The notes beneath the pieces are model-generated. The model was not told the DNA's origin and made no database searches. It was given only the letters and a program-made list of their open reading frames with translations. The position numbers and the translations under genes are program-made. Below are positions 32,331-43,201 of a DNA stretch of 64,000 nucleotides, piece by piece. Every line of letters begins with the position of its first letter. The stretch's first letter is position 1. Source of the stretch: Coix lacryma-jobi var. lacryma-jobi (Eukaryota; Streptophyta; Magnoliopsida; Poales; Poaceae); contig CM019827.1 in the NCBI GenBank assembly GCA_009763385.1, forward strand, positions 96,942,177 through 97,006,176. Reading direction: 5' to 3'.

Positions 32331-32950
32331 TGAGAACATATATGATGAATGATTGACATTGATAAGGAAGGTTTGTGGTTTTTACCCGGTTTAGTCCATA
32401 TCTAGCTATGCGCTTATTGTTTATGACTAACCGGTGGCGTTGAGTTGTGTGGTGTTTCTGTGTTGGTGTGCGTGTGCGACATGTGTCTCTTGGCTGTGTT
32501 GATGTGCAGGTGTGGAGCTCGGACACAGTGGTCTATGGCGAGGTGAAGGTCAAGTAGAGACGTGTCGTGCCGACGGACCAGGAGCGGTGAAGGATGGGCG
32601 TGCCGTGCGGCGGACGTGCCATGCCGATGTACCCAGAGCGGTGAAGGGCGGACGTGAGGCTTGGACTGATGGACCAGAGGGCCATAGGACCAGCTGTGGT
32701 AGCTGGCACGTGGCATCGGTGAGCGAGAGCACATGGGGATGTGCGGTGCATCGGCCGAGTCGGGAGGAAGGCGCTGGAGTCGTGTCACTTGGCGGGAGGT
32801 CGGACACGGGCTTGCGTGCGGCGCAAGTGCCGTCGGCCAAGTCAAGAAGGAAGGCAAAGGCGTTGTGCCCGGCGTGGAGGCTGGACATGCATCGGCATCG
32901 GTGCCGGTGGTCGGGGTGTGAGAACCACACTCCGTCTACGGTGCGGGTTC

Positions 32951-33190
32951 GGTAGCTGAGCCTCAAAAAGCTACCATCGACGGTTTCCGAGTTTGGGCCT
33001 CAAAACTCGGGGTGGCCGGTTTCTGAGTTTGGGCCTCAAAACTCGGGATGGACGGTTTCCAGGTTTGGGCCTCAAAACCTGGGCGCACGGGTTTCCGAGT
33101 TTGGGCCTCAAAACTCGGGTGGACGGTTTCCAGGTTTGGGCCTCAAAACCTGGGCTGGCGGGTTTACCGGTTTGGGCCTCAAAACTGGGG
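32951..33190 (+). other. LTR hairpin array, D1 5' LTR
   Basis: Seven hairpins: GGTAGCT/AGCTACC (from 32951, loop GAGCCTCAAAA), CCGAGTTT/AAACTCGG, CTGAGTTT/AAACTCGG (one wobble), CCAGGTTT/AAACCTGG, CCGAGTTT/AAACTCGG, CCAGGTTT/AAACCTGG and CCGGTTT/AAACTGG. The loop is GGGCCTCA throughout. Confidence 0.85.
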
Positions 33191-33441
33191 GAGGTCCAAA
33201 AGGACGGTCGACGCGTGGCGGCGTGGAGAGGCTGGCGCGGCGGCGAAGCTATCCACGAGAAGGCGCGGCGGTCGACGGTGACGGCACGTGGCGGCATCGG
33301 GTGAGGTCGCGTCGAGGCGAAGCTACCGGATGTGCGGGCGTGGCCGTCGGATGAAGATCGTCAGGACTGGATGGTTTTACCCCTGGGGGTATTTGGGTTG
33401 AGTGCTTAATGTAAGGGCGTTTTGGTCTTCGGACGTGCGCC

Positions 33442-33450
33442 TATATATAT
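33442..33450 (+). promoter_or_regulatory. D1 5' LTR TATA box
   Basis: TATATATAT in GTGCGCCTATATATATGAGG, downstream of the hairpin array; the same box is in the 3' LTR (41496-41504) and, reversed, in D2 (44570-44578). The D2 5' LTR copy has decayed to TATATTTAG near 56875. Confidence 0.65.
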
Positions 33451-34059
33451 GAGGGGGGCTGCTAGGGCAGCCGTATCCTTGGTGGAGCGGTGTCACTCTC
33501 ATTTTGCTGTTTGTGAGAGGAGGCTAGGGTTAGGGAGAGACAGGCTCTTGTTCTTGAGCTTTTCGCCATCCAAGCTTTGATCTGCTGGAGTGGCTTGTAG
33601 CCCGACACCGAGTGCTTAATGAATCATCCATTCCTCTGAATCCAAGGATCAATTTCGTGGTTGAATTCGCGCTTTGAATTTGTTCTTCGCGTTCTTCTTT
33701 TCTCCACAATTTTCTTCTCCCCCGATCTCCCTCTACGCTGCGTCTTTTGCGATTCCGTTTGAATCAACTTGTTCTTTGAAGTGAGGAGAACATTTCCACC
33801 GAAGGAATTCATCCCTACCCTCATGAACAAGTAGATCGGGCCGAAATCGTTTTCGTTCTTCGTTCTTCCCCTTTTCTAGTGTTCTTCGGATTTCTCATGG
33901 ATTAGTTGGGTTCAAGCGATGATATCCTAGGATTAGCTTCCCAACACGTAGAAGAACACTTGGGAGAAGTTTGGTTGCAGCCCCATTCGATTTGGTGAAG
34001 ATCCAATCGATTTTGGTTTTGTCCCGTGAGGATTTTGGGGTCTCTGGTCAGTGGCGGAC

Positions 34060-34405
34060 TATCCGGCCCCCCAGTGGCGGACTGTCCGGCCATCGGGTTC
34101 GGCCAGACCAGAATAGCGCAGCGCGCACTGCTCACGGTCACTTTGACCAGCAGACAGTCCGCCGTTAGTAGGAGCGGACAGTCCGCGAGTCGAGCAGTGT
34201 GAGGCCAGCAGCGTTGCTGTCTTAGCAACTTGGCCGGCGGACAGTCCACAGTGTTAATCGCGGACAGTCCACGAGTCGCGCAGGGGAGTCCAGCAGCGGT
34301 GCTGCTTTTGTTCTTTGGCCGGCGGACAGTCCGGCCCCCTAGCGGCGGACAGTCCGGCTCACATCGGACAGTCCGGGACCAAGAGTCCGGACAGTCCGGG
34401 AACTG
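34060..34405 (+). repeat. GCGGACAGTCCG / GTCCGG inverted-motif array in D LTR
   Basis: Around eleven copies of CGGACAGTCCG, GGCGGACTGTCCGGCC and close variants over 345 bp, each a short palindrome (CGGAC and GTCCG arms around one base). They are repeated in the D1 3' LTR (about 42105-42455) and, sparser, in both D2 LTRs (about 43785-43955 and 56090-56260). Confidence 0.8.
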
Positions 34406-34815
34406 TCTGTAGGTTGCAGTTGAGTGCGTTTGCTCTCCCGGCTTTTCGGTTTCGTTTCCGGACTTCTCGTTTGCTCCTAGAGTTCACCTAGGAACCTCTC
34501 TACATATCTTTGCTACTTGTTAGCATCGGTATTTGGAGGAATCCCGACGTAGCCCTCTATCTACGTTTGGGAGTGGTCTTTTAGGCACGAACTTGACTCA
34601 GAGTTTTGGGAGTTTTGTTTTGCTCCCTTGTGCGGTGCCTCGCTGTGATCCTAGGGATCATCCACCCTCTTTCTAGGGTCGTGGGCATCGCGTTTGAGTC
34701 CGAAGCCGTTGGGGTTGATTTTATTGGGACAGAGGCCATAATTTCTGAGAAGAAATTTTAGGCTCCTATTCACCCCCCTCTGGTCGCCTTGCTTTAGCAT
34801 TTTCGGTCCTTCAAT

Positions 34816-34827
34816 TGGTATCGGAGC
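34816..34827 (+). promoter_or_regulatory. D1 primer-binding site
   Basis: TGGTATCGGAGC, the same variant of the tRNA-iMet site as in copia-A2 and D2, two bases after the LTR. Confidence 0.92.
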
Positions 34828-34957
34828 CAGTTAAGGATCTCTCTACCTTAACCGGTTCCGGATCCGCGAAGGCGACCTTTTAGAGTGGTTTTGCTTCCGA
34901 CGTGGTTTGTCGAGGTGTTGAGCTTTTGCTTTGCTAACACTAACGGTGCTTTTGGAA

Positions 34958-36931
34958 GTGGCACCAAGTTCTTCTTCAAGCATGTCTTTGTCTTTCAGCT
35001 TGAACGGTACCATGGACGACATCTTGGGAAGAAGGAGGAGTGTAGTTGATGATAGGGATCACGAGGTGAACGATCTGCTGAACCTTCTACGACATGATGA
35101 GCTTTCACCGGAGGATCTCCTATGTCAACTTGGCAAGGCCAAGAGAGGTACACTGGCTCGTGGACTTGTGGCTTTGCACAACCTATATGAGGCTTGCTCT
35201 AGGGATGATGAGCTTTGTGATACCTTGCGTAGAAAGGTTGAAAAATTAAAATGCTCCATTGCTAGGTTGAAGTCTAGTGCCTCTTTGCCTTGCACCTCTT
35301 GTAGTGACATGGTTAGGAAGAATGATGAGCTAGGCTTTTCTCTTGCTAGCTTAAAATCTGAGAATGAATTGTTGAAATCCAATGCTTCCGAACCATGTCT
35401 TGATTGCATTGACTTGCGCAAGGATCTTGATTGTGCTAAAACTGAAATAGCCTTGTTAAAGTCAAATGCTTCTCTACCATGTGATAACTGTGAATCTTTT
35501 GTTGCTAGACTTAGAGAATTCAGTGCGATTCACAGGACATGTGTAGATGAACTTGAGCATGCTAGGGCTGAAATTATTGAGATAAATGCTAGGCCTTGTA
35601 GCTTGTGCTCTTTGAATAAAGATGCTTGCCTTACTTCTTGTGCTAACCATGATTCTTTGCTTGATGTGAATGGTGATGTTTCTTCCACCGATTTCATTTG
35701 CACATCATGCATTGATTTAGAAAAAGAAGTTTTGGCTTTGAAGGTTTTGCGCGATGATATGAGCGCTAAGTTGGTTGAGCACAATGATATGAGTGCCAAC
35801 CTTGAAAAGGAGATTGAGCTCTTGCGTACCACATATGCCAAGTGCATTCAGAAGGAGATGGAAAACTTAAGAAACACTCCTTGTGGTACTTGTGACCGCC
35901 TCATGTTTGAAAATGAGGTTTTGGCCAAAAGATGCAAGAGTCTTTGTGCTAAGTCTTTTGAGTCACACATTTCTTCCAACTCCGATGTTGATGTTTCCAA
36001 GTCTGCATCTTTGCAACCGGAGTTGAGTTCTTATGTTGCGCGTGAGTCTTTTGACGATAGCACTTGTGTCAAGGTTTCGGATAGCTCTTTCATAGCTACT
36101 CCCAACCTTGCTGTTTCTTCGAGTGATGTCCAAGGGACTTCTCTTGACAAGGGTGCTTCTCATATTTTTGGGACTCGTCCTCCCAATCTGGTTTTTCATT
36201 GCACCTTTTGCAAGAAGGAGGAACATTCGCTCGATTTTTGTTTTCGCCGTGTCAAGCACGAACGGCGAATTCGAGCTAAGGCTTTTAGGAAGCCGCGTAG
36301 CCTTTCCCATGGCACGTGTGCTCCTAGCATTGGCACCAAGTTGGTGGTTGATGCTTCTTGTTCTAAGTCCCAAGGGACTTCTCACTTGTCGGAGAATGGT
36401 GTGCCTTCCAGTAGGCCTTTGTACCATTGCTCTTTTTGTGAGAAAGATGGGCATCAAGAAAGCTTTTGCTATCGGCGTGCCAAACGTTTGCGCCAAGCTC
36501 GCTCTTCTAGGAAGATGGTGGTTCATAGCCCTTCTCATGGCATGAACGCTTGTGCTCCTAGTAAGAAGCCCATTTTTGTTGATGGGATTTATGACTCCTT
36601 TTCTAGTGGGATAGGTCATGGTCGTGGACATGCTTCTAGTGCTTCTTCTCTTGGTCCATGTCATGCTTTTCATGATGCTTCTATTGGTTCTTCTACAAAG
36701 ATCTTGGAAGATGTTTGCCTCTTTTTCCGTGGTACAACTCGTTCTTCTCCTCGAGTTGTCCTTTTGAGGAATGCTTCTAGGGGTGTTTCACAATTGCATC
36801 TGAACCAACTTTTGCATCATGCTAACCCACAGGATAAGTTGAGATTTGTGACCAAGTCCTGGATTCCCAAGTACATGCTTGCTAACCCTTCGGGATCCAA
36901 GACTCGGGTTACTTTGTCCTCTTGTGTGTAG
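34958..36931 (+). CDS. gag: D1 gag-like protein with CxxC repeats and two zinc knuckles
   Basis: About 657 codons, uninterrupted. The N-terminal copia gag domain is absent: the protein corresponds only to the C-terminal half of copia-A gag. It is a coiled-coil-like protein with CxxC pairs at fairly regular intervals (CTSC, CLDC, CDNC, CSLC, CTSC, CGTC), then two knuckles of CX2CX4HX4C form (CTFCKKEEHSLDFC and CSFCEKDGHQESFC), ending in VTKSWIPKYMLAN. The family start is probably MAPSSSSS as kept in D2; in D1 that codon is GTG (34958-34960), so translation might begin at the ATG at 34985. The family role is unknown; RNA binding by the knuckles is inferred. Confidence 0.8.
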   Translation: MAPSSSSSMSLSFSLNGTMDDILGRRRSVVDDRDHEVNDLLNLLRHDELSPEDLLCQLGKAKRGTLARGLVALHNLYEACSRDDELCDTLRRKVEKLKCSIARLKSSASLPCTSCSDMVRKNDELGFSLASLKSENELLKSNASEPCLDCIDLRKDLDCAKTEIALLKSNASLPCDNCESFVARLREFSAIHRTCVDELEHARAEIIEINARPCSLCSLNKDACLTSCANHDSLLDVNGDVSSTDFICTSCIDLEKEVLALKVLRDDMSAKLVEHNDMSANLEKEIELLRTTYAKCIQKEMENLRNTPCGTCDRLMFENEVLAKRCKSLCAKSFESHISSNSDVDVSKSASLQPELSSYVARESFDDSTCVKVSDSSFIATPNLAVSSSDVQGTSLDKGASHIFGTRPPNLVFHCTFCKKEEHSLDFCFRRVKHERRIRAKAFRKPRSLSHGTCAPSIGTKLVVDASCSKSQGTSHLSENGVPSSRPLYHCSFCEKDGHQESFCYRRAKRLRQARSSRKMVVHSPSHGMNACAPSKKPIFVDGIYDSFSSGIGHGRGHASSASSLGPCHAFHDASIGSSTKILEDVCLFFRGTTRSSPRVVLLRNASRGVSQLHLNQLLHHANPQDKLRFVTKSWIPKYMLANPSGSKTRVTLSSCV

Positions 36932-37729
36932 ATATGAGGACGTGGGGTGGAGAACATGCGCATGATGGAGCTTGATCTTTTAGATGTGATCAAGAGTCGA
37001 TAGTTCTCTACACCCCGCTTAGATTTGCCTCCAAAGAGGCTTTTGTTATATGGTGAGCTTTCTTATACACTCATACCCTGTACATCCATTATTTATGTCT
37101 TGTGGTATGAGATGGTTCTTCATGTGCTCACTTGTATAGTTCTTGCATGTATATTTTTCTTTTGTATCATGTTTTGTTTTAGTCTAGCATGTGCTATCTT
37201 GTATATCATGTCATGCTAGCTTTGTGTATAGCTTTTGTGGATTATCCACTTTTCATGCTAGTCTGTGATCCCCATGAACATTATGCCATGTCTTACCATA
37301 CTTCTCCATGAGCTTTACATGTAGAGGTATGATGTTCATTAGGTATCACTTTTCAGGTGCTAGTTTTGTGTAGCTACATGTATCCTGTTGATGTGATTAG
37401 TTTGAGCACTAGCCTTTCCACAATTTTATCATGTTACATGCTTTTGGATCTATTGCTATCATTATCTTGCATTGTACCATGTGTTGAGGTTTAGGCTGTG
37501 TTTGGGTTGATCATGTCTTTAGGCGGCATTTTGCTACACAGTGCTTTATCCTGTTGCATGGTAGTCTTGACTAGTTTGAGTTCAGTTCTCCTTGCGGTAT
37601 CATTCATAGGTAGGCCTCTTTTGTTGAGTGTTCACCTGATGCTTATTATGTGACTAACCGCTTTGTGGAGACCTTGAGGTCACACTGGACGAGACAACGC
37701 CTTGTGTTTCTTCTGCCTTTGAGTGTGCA
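36932..37729 (+). other. D1 spacer after gag, possible intron
   Basis: About 800 bp, T-rich, no gene. It ends in a good 3' splice-site-like sequence (pyrimidine tract then GAGTGTGCAG/GAGAAC, about 37730), and a GTGAGC donor-like site follows TTATATG near 37050. D2 keeps both ends (about 48691-49437 reversed). Splicing is inference. Confidence 0.5.
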
Positions 37730-38120
37730 GGAGAACAGGAGCCTGGAGAGAGCATGTCGGCTCACGGACCCGATCCCACTTCTTCCACGTCTTGGGGTTC
37801 CGTTCGAGCAGCTCTCCAGCGAGCACTAGCAGCACCTGGGGGAGCGACAGCATCAGGCGAGGGGGAGACGACTTCGGCGAGGCAGATGCCCCGAAGATTT
37901 CAGCAAGTTCAGGCGTCCCCTCGGGTATCACACCAGCAGGCGGTCATGCGCTTCATAAGGTACCTCCGACACACTTCTGAGTTCGGTTTTTGGTACTCTT
38001 CTTCCTTGACCTCTTTTTGCTGTGTGGTCATTTTGATGTGGATTTTACTGGCTGTCGCTTGAGCGTTTCTTGGCTCTTCTCTTATGAGTTTGGTGTGTGT
38101 TTCCCTTTTTGTTGGGGAAG
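37730..38120 (+). pseudogene. pol: D1 pol remnant (integrase linker fused to RNase H scrap)
   Basis: The first part matches the Pro/Ser-rich linker after integrase in family A (AHGPDPTSSTSWG ... GETTSAR). It then jumps directly to RNase H-type sequence (VSHQQAVMRFIRYLRHTSEFGFWYSS) and to the final GVCFPF of pol. All of RT and most of RNase H are deleted. It has no coding capacity as an enzyme. Confidence 0.85.
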
Positions 38121-40373
38121 CATTTTGCCTATTGTATCTTAGTTGGTCTTCTCCGATACCCTTTTGTTTTGGGTTTTCCTTATAGGCTAGCTTTGCATGC
38201 ATTTCATCATGTACATCTTGCATTTTAGAGCTTCATGTATAGAGCAATGAGAATGAGACTATGCTCTTTTTGGTATGCCCTGTTTATTCATGATGATGCT
38301 TGTAGCTTAGGCTCTTTTTGATCACATGATACATGTTATGAGCTAAGCTATTTTTGCAAATGGTGAACTTGACTAATCAACTATGAAATTTTTAAATTTG
38401 TTCACCTTTGAGAGTGGCAACTAGCATGGGTAGGATGTGTTGAGATCACTTGTGCTATCTTTTGTATGCTAGGTTGCTATGTCTCTTGCATTGAATCATT
38501 CACTTGCTTGGATTGTTCATATTTACCTTATGCTTAAAATTTGATCCAAGTCTAGTGAAATGAAAAGATCGAGATGGAATTGCATGTGTCAGCACCTCAT
38601 GGTATCGAGACTGTTTCTCATTGCACTTTTGAGTTAAACTTGAGCCGTGTAGTGTAAGACCGAAACCGGTGCTTTAAGCTTCCGATTGCTTTTCATGCAT
38701 AGGCTTAGCCCGGTTGAAAAGTTAGGCAATGACCATGCTTTTAACCTCTCGCAATCACATGCTTTTAATATGAACTTGTGTTAATACCGCTGCAATCTCC
38801 GATAAAATATTGAAAATAACACAAGTCTATGCTTCACTCTATTGCATGATGATTGAACTTTGCTAGGGGTAGTTCACCTTGTATACTTGAGTTAGCACTT
38901 GCTCGATTTCCTGTCTATTCATGCTAAGTGCTATTTTAGTGGTGAACTCCTTTTCAAATGGCTTAAAACTGCTCATATGATTAATGGTTCATATTTCGTA
39001 TTCATTTGATCAGTTTGAGCCTTTGCTAGCATTTGTATTGATTGCTACACTTTCAGGGCAGCACCCTTTTGAGCATCTTTTCATTCTGATTGCTATACAC
39101 TTGAAGCTGTTGCATTGTGCATATCATGCATTTTAGCTTAGTGTTCATACCCCCAGCTCCGATACACCTTGTGATTGCCCCCATATGCTTTTGGTTGATG
39201 ACTTGTCTTGTGTTTGTGTCAATTTTGTGGAGAAATGTTGAAACCCCTCAGCATGTTCCCTTTTGTCAAGGGGGAGAAGCTGTTTTCAAGAGGGAGCTTG
39301 AGTGTTGGCACAAAGGGGAGAGTCATGCATTTTGGGGAGAGCTTTGAGCAAGGGGGAGTTTAGCTCTTTTATGTTCGTCTTCACTCGGTATAGCTTTTTT
39401 ATGTGTCTCAATTGGTATCCATCTTTTGGTATGGAATGCAATTGGTGTCATGAGCTTTGTTGCATAGCCTTTGTATGTAGGCTTGCTTTCAGGGGGAGTC
39501 ACTTTTGTCTTGCTGCTTCTCCGCGTGCTCCGAGTTTTTGTGCTCCATTTAGTGTTGAGCTTCTCTTGTGGTTTTTCTCAGTCGGTATCGAGCCTGCTAG
39601 TCGCGTTGAGCCGTTTTTGCCTCTGTCTTGAAGGACTAGCAGTTTTTGCTTGGTATTTTTGATTGGTATGGACCCTTCAGCTAGTTGCGTCGAGCCGTTG
39701 CCCATATCTTTGGGAACCAAGTCTTTTGCTCTATGTGATCGAGTTTTGCTCTTTGTTGAGTTGTTGCTCCGATCCCTTGCTTGGTTGTGTTGAGCCGTTG
39801 CCCATGTCTTTGGGGACCAAGTTATGTTCATTTCAAATTGCCCCCTCTTTAGCATTTCTTTGGCTTTTGGGCATTTGAATGGATAATCTTCTCATGACAA
39901 GTGACTTTGTTCTTTGCCCTTCCATGGCTTTTAATCACTTGAATGAGATTTTCAGTTATGGTATCTCAAACCATCTCGTGTGCCTCGTTTTTGTCAATTC
40001 AATCATCAAGGGGGAGAAAGAGAAAGAGAGAGAAAAAGGGGGAGAAATTGACCCAAAACCAAAACCAAAACCAAGTGGATAAGTACCTTGGTCTCTCTTT
40101 TGTGATGATTGTTTGACAAATTTATTTGAGATTGGTTTTCGAGTACCTTTTGGGATTTCATGAAACTCTTGTTTATCTTGACTCTTCGGTTGTGTGGAGG
40201 CTTTGCCCGCTTTTCCCGTTTCTTTCGGGACCGAGAGCTTTTATTTGGAGTTTTCATGATCCTTCCTCATCTCAAGTAGCCTTGTGTTTGCCTTTGCTTG
40301 GCTTTTGGGCACTTGAATGAGGCTTGCCTTCAAACCCTTCCTTTGTAGTTTATTTTTAGTCAATGCATTCATC
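38121..40373 (+). other. D1 3' non-coding region
   Basis: 2.25 kb homologous to the A-family region 3736-5285 but longer. It holds multiple polypurine-like tracts (about 39268, 39350, 39490, 40007 and 40036) and the hairpin array at 39594-40237. No gene is seen. Confidence 0.8.
39594..40237 (+). other. 3'-region hairpin array, D1
   Basis: Hairpins: CTGCTAGT 39594-39601 with ACTAGCAG 39635-39642; a degraded hybrid unit at about 39690-39722 (left arm CTAGTT, right arm AACCAAG, no longer well paired); CTTGGT 39780-39785 with ACCAAG 39816-39821; CTCTTCGGT near 40182 with ACCGAGAG 40230-40237. The core TTGAGCCGTT...TCTT is kept. Confidence 0.75.
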
Positions 40374-40384
40374 AAGGGGGAGAT
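40374..40384 (+). promoter_or_regulatory. D1 polypurine tract
   Basis: AAGGGGGAGAT immediately before the 3' LTR start TGAGAAC, identical to copia-A. Confidence 0.9.
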
Positions 40385-42866
40385 TGAGAACATATATGAT
40401 GAATGATTGACATTGATAAGGAAGGTTTGTGGTTTTTACCCGGTTTAGTCCATATCTAGCTATGCGCTTATTGTTTATGACTAACCGGTGGCGTTGAGTT
40501 GTGTGGTGTTTCTGTGTTGGTGTGCGTGTGCGACATGTGTCTCTTGGCTGTGTTGATGTGCAGGTGTGGAGCTCGGACACAGTGGTCTATGGCGAGGTGA
40601 AGGTCAAGTAGAGACGTGTCGTGCCGACGGACCAGGAGCAGTGAAGGATGGGCGTGCCGTGCGGCGGACGTGCCATGCCAATGTACCCAGAGCGGTGAAG
40701 GGCGGACGTGAGGCTTGGACTGACGGACCAGAGGGCCATAGGACCAGCTGTGGTAGCTGGCACGTGGCATCGGCGAGCGAGAGCACATGGGGATGTGCGG
40801 TGCATCGGCCGAGTCGGGAGGAAGGCGCTGGAGTCGTGTCACTTGGCGGGAGGTCGGACACGGGCTTGCGTGCGGCGCAAGTGCCGTCGGCCAAGTCAAG
40901 AAGGAAGGCGAAGGCGTTGTGCCCGGCGTGGAGGCTGGACATGCATCGGCATCGGTGCCGGTGGTCGGGGTGTGAGAACCACACTCCGTCTACGGTGCGG
41001 GTTCGGTAGCTGAGCCTCAAAAAGCTACCATCGACGGTTTCCGAGTTTGGGCCTCAAAACTCGGGGTTGCCGGTTTCCGAGTTTGGGCCTCAAAACTCGG
41101 GATGGACGGTTTCCAGGTTTGGGCCTCAAAACCTGGGCGCGCGGGTTTCCGAGTTTGGGCCTCAAAACTCAGTTGGATGGTTTCCAGGTTTGGGCCTCAA
41201 AACCTGGGCTAGCGGGTTTACCAGTTTGGGCCTCAAAACCGGGGGAGGTCCAAAAGGACGGTCGACGCGTGGCGGCGTGGAGAGGCTGGCGCGGCGGCGA
41301 AGCTATCCACGAGAAGGCGCGGCGGTCGACGGTGACGGCACATGGCGGCATCGGGTGAGGTCGCGTCGAGGCAAAGCTACCGGATGTGCGGGCGTGGCCG
41401 TCGGATGAAGATCGTCAGGACTGGACGGTTTTACCCCTGGGGTTATTTGGGTTGAGTGCTTAATGTAAGGGCGTTTTGGTCTTCGGACGTGCGCCTATAT
41501 ATATGAGGGGGGCTGCTAGGGCAGCCGTATCCTTGGTGGAGCGGTGTCACTCTCATTTTGCTGTTTGTGAGAGGAGGCTAGGGTTAGGGAGAGACAGGCT
41601 CTTGTTCTTGAGCTTTTCGCCATCCAAGCTTTGATCTGCTGGAGTGGCTTGTAGCCCGACACCGAGTGCTTAATGAATCATCCATTCCTCTGAATCCAAG
41701 GATCAATTTCGTGGTTGAATTCGCGCTTTGAATTTGTTCTTCGCGTTCTTCTTTTCTCCACAATTTTCTTCTCCCCCGATCTCCCTCTACGCTGCGTCTT
41801 TTGCGATTCCGTTTGAATCAACTTGTTCTTTGAAGTGAGGAGAACATTTCCACCGAAGGAATTCATCCCTACCCTCACGAACAAGTAGATCGGGTCGAAA
41901 TCGTTTTCGTTCTTCGTTCTTCCCCTTTTCTAGTGTTCTTCAGATTTCTCATGGATTAGTTGGGTTCAAGCGATGATATCCTAGGATTAGCTTCCCAACA
42001 CGTAGAAGAACACTTGGGAGAAGTTTGGTTGCAGCCCCATTCGATTTGGTGAAGATCCAATCGATTTTGGTTTTGTCCCGTGAGGATTTTGGGGTCTCTG
42101 GTCAGTGGCGGACTGTCCGGCCCCCCAGTGGGGGACTGTCCGGCCATCGGGTTTGGCCAGACCAGAACAGCGCAGCGCGCACTGCTCACGGTCACTTTGA
42201 CCAGCGGACAGTCTGCCGTTAGTAGGAGCGGACAGTCCGCGAGTCGAGCAGTGTGAGGCCAGCTGCGTTGCTGTCTTAGCAACTTGGCCGGCGGACAGTC
42301 CGCAGTGTTAATCGCGGACAGTCCGCGAGTCGCGCAGGGGAGTCCAGCAGCGGTGCTGCTTTTGTTCTTTGGCCGGCGGACAGTCCGGCCCCCTAGCGGC
42401 GGACAGTCCGGCTCACACCGGAAAGTCCGGGACCAAGAGTCCGGACAGTCCGGGAACTGCCTGTAGGTTGCAGTTGAGTGCGTTTGCTCTCCCGACTTTT
42501 CGGTTTCGTTTCCGGACTTCTCGTTTGCTCCTAGAGTTCACCTAGGAACCTCTCTACATATCTTTGCTACTTGTTAGCATCGGTATTTGGAGGAATCCCG
42601 ACGTAGCCCTCTATCTACGTTTGGGAGTGGTCTTTTAGGCACGAACTTGACTCGGAGTTTTGGGAGTTTTGTTTTGCTCCCTTGTGCGGTGCCTCGCTGT
42701 GATCCTAGGGATCATCCATCCTCTTTCTAGGGTCGTGGGCATCGCGTTTGAGTCCGAAGCCTTTGGGGTTGATTTTATTGGGACAGAGGCCGTAATTTCT
42801 GAGAAGAAATTTTAGGCTCCCATTCACCCCCCCTGGTCGCCTTGCTTTAGCATTTTCGGTCCTTCA
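40385..42866 (+). repeat. D1 3' LTR
   Basis: 2,482 bp, nearly identical to 32331-34813 with a small number of substitutions. It includes the hairpin array (41005-41244), TATA box (41496-41504) and the CGGACAGTCCG array. Confidence 0.95.
41005..41244 (+). other. LTR hairpin array, D1 3' LTR
   Basis: The same seven-hairpin series as 32951-33190. Single changes: the second unit is CCGAGTTT/AAACTCGG (fully paired here), and a later unit ends AAACTCAG against CCGAGTTT. Confidence 0.85.
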
Positions 42867-42871
42867 AGTTC

Positions 42872-43196
42872 CAAGCTCCTTCTTATGATTAACTTGTTGA
42901 CTTGTTAAATGACTACACTAAAATCATAAGAAAGACTAGAGCTAAGAATGAAAGGCCTGTTCATGATAATGAATGTCTAGTTGATAAATTTAACAATGCC
43001 ACCCATGCTAGTGATGAGTTGCAAAAAGAACTTGCTAATATGTCATCATCCATCAAGGAGCTCAAGTTCTCTAACAAAGAGCTCAAAGATAAAAATGAGA
43101 AACTTGATAGGATGCATAGTGAGCTCAACACTAGCTATGCTTTGCTCAAAGAACAATATACTCAAATTAAAGTTGATCATGATGCTCTTGCTATTG
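42872..43196 (+). pseudogene. gag: copia-C gag, segment 2
   Basis: Coiled-coil-like part of gag between D1 and D2 (ELQKELANMSSSIKELKF ... LKEQYTQIKVDHDALA). It reads on from segment 1 in frame, apart from a TAA at 42890-42892. The D2 insertion interrupts it at GCT TAT (TSD CTTAT 43197-43201). Confidence 0.88.
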
Positions 43197-43201
43197 CTTA
43201 T

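Larger units (their letters stand above)
32331..34813 (+). repeat. D1 5' LTR
   Basis: 2,483 bp, starts TGAGAACATATATGATG and ends GGTCCTTCA. It contains the hairpin array (32951-33190), TATA box (33442-33450) and an inverted-motif array of GCGGACAGTCCG type (34060-34405). Confidence 0.95.
32331..42866 (+). mobile_element. D1: non-autonomous copia-type element
   Basis: 10,536 bp with LTRs of 2,483 and 2,482 bp, tRNA-iMet primer site, polypurine tract and TSD AGTTC (32326-32330, 42867-42871). The interior has a gag-like ORF (34958-36931), then only a scrap of pol (37730-38120) and a long 3' non-coding region homologous to family A. No RT, integrase or protease. LTR 3' ends (TTTCGGTCCTTCA), primer site and tract match copia-A, suggesting A-type enzymes mobilise it. 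Confidence 0.93.

Noticed and set aside
31065..32333. Copia-C gag segment 1 as a complete protein ending at 32333
   Set aside because: The TGA comes from the first bases of the D1 LTR (TGAGAAC); the frame continues at 42872.
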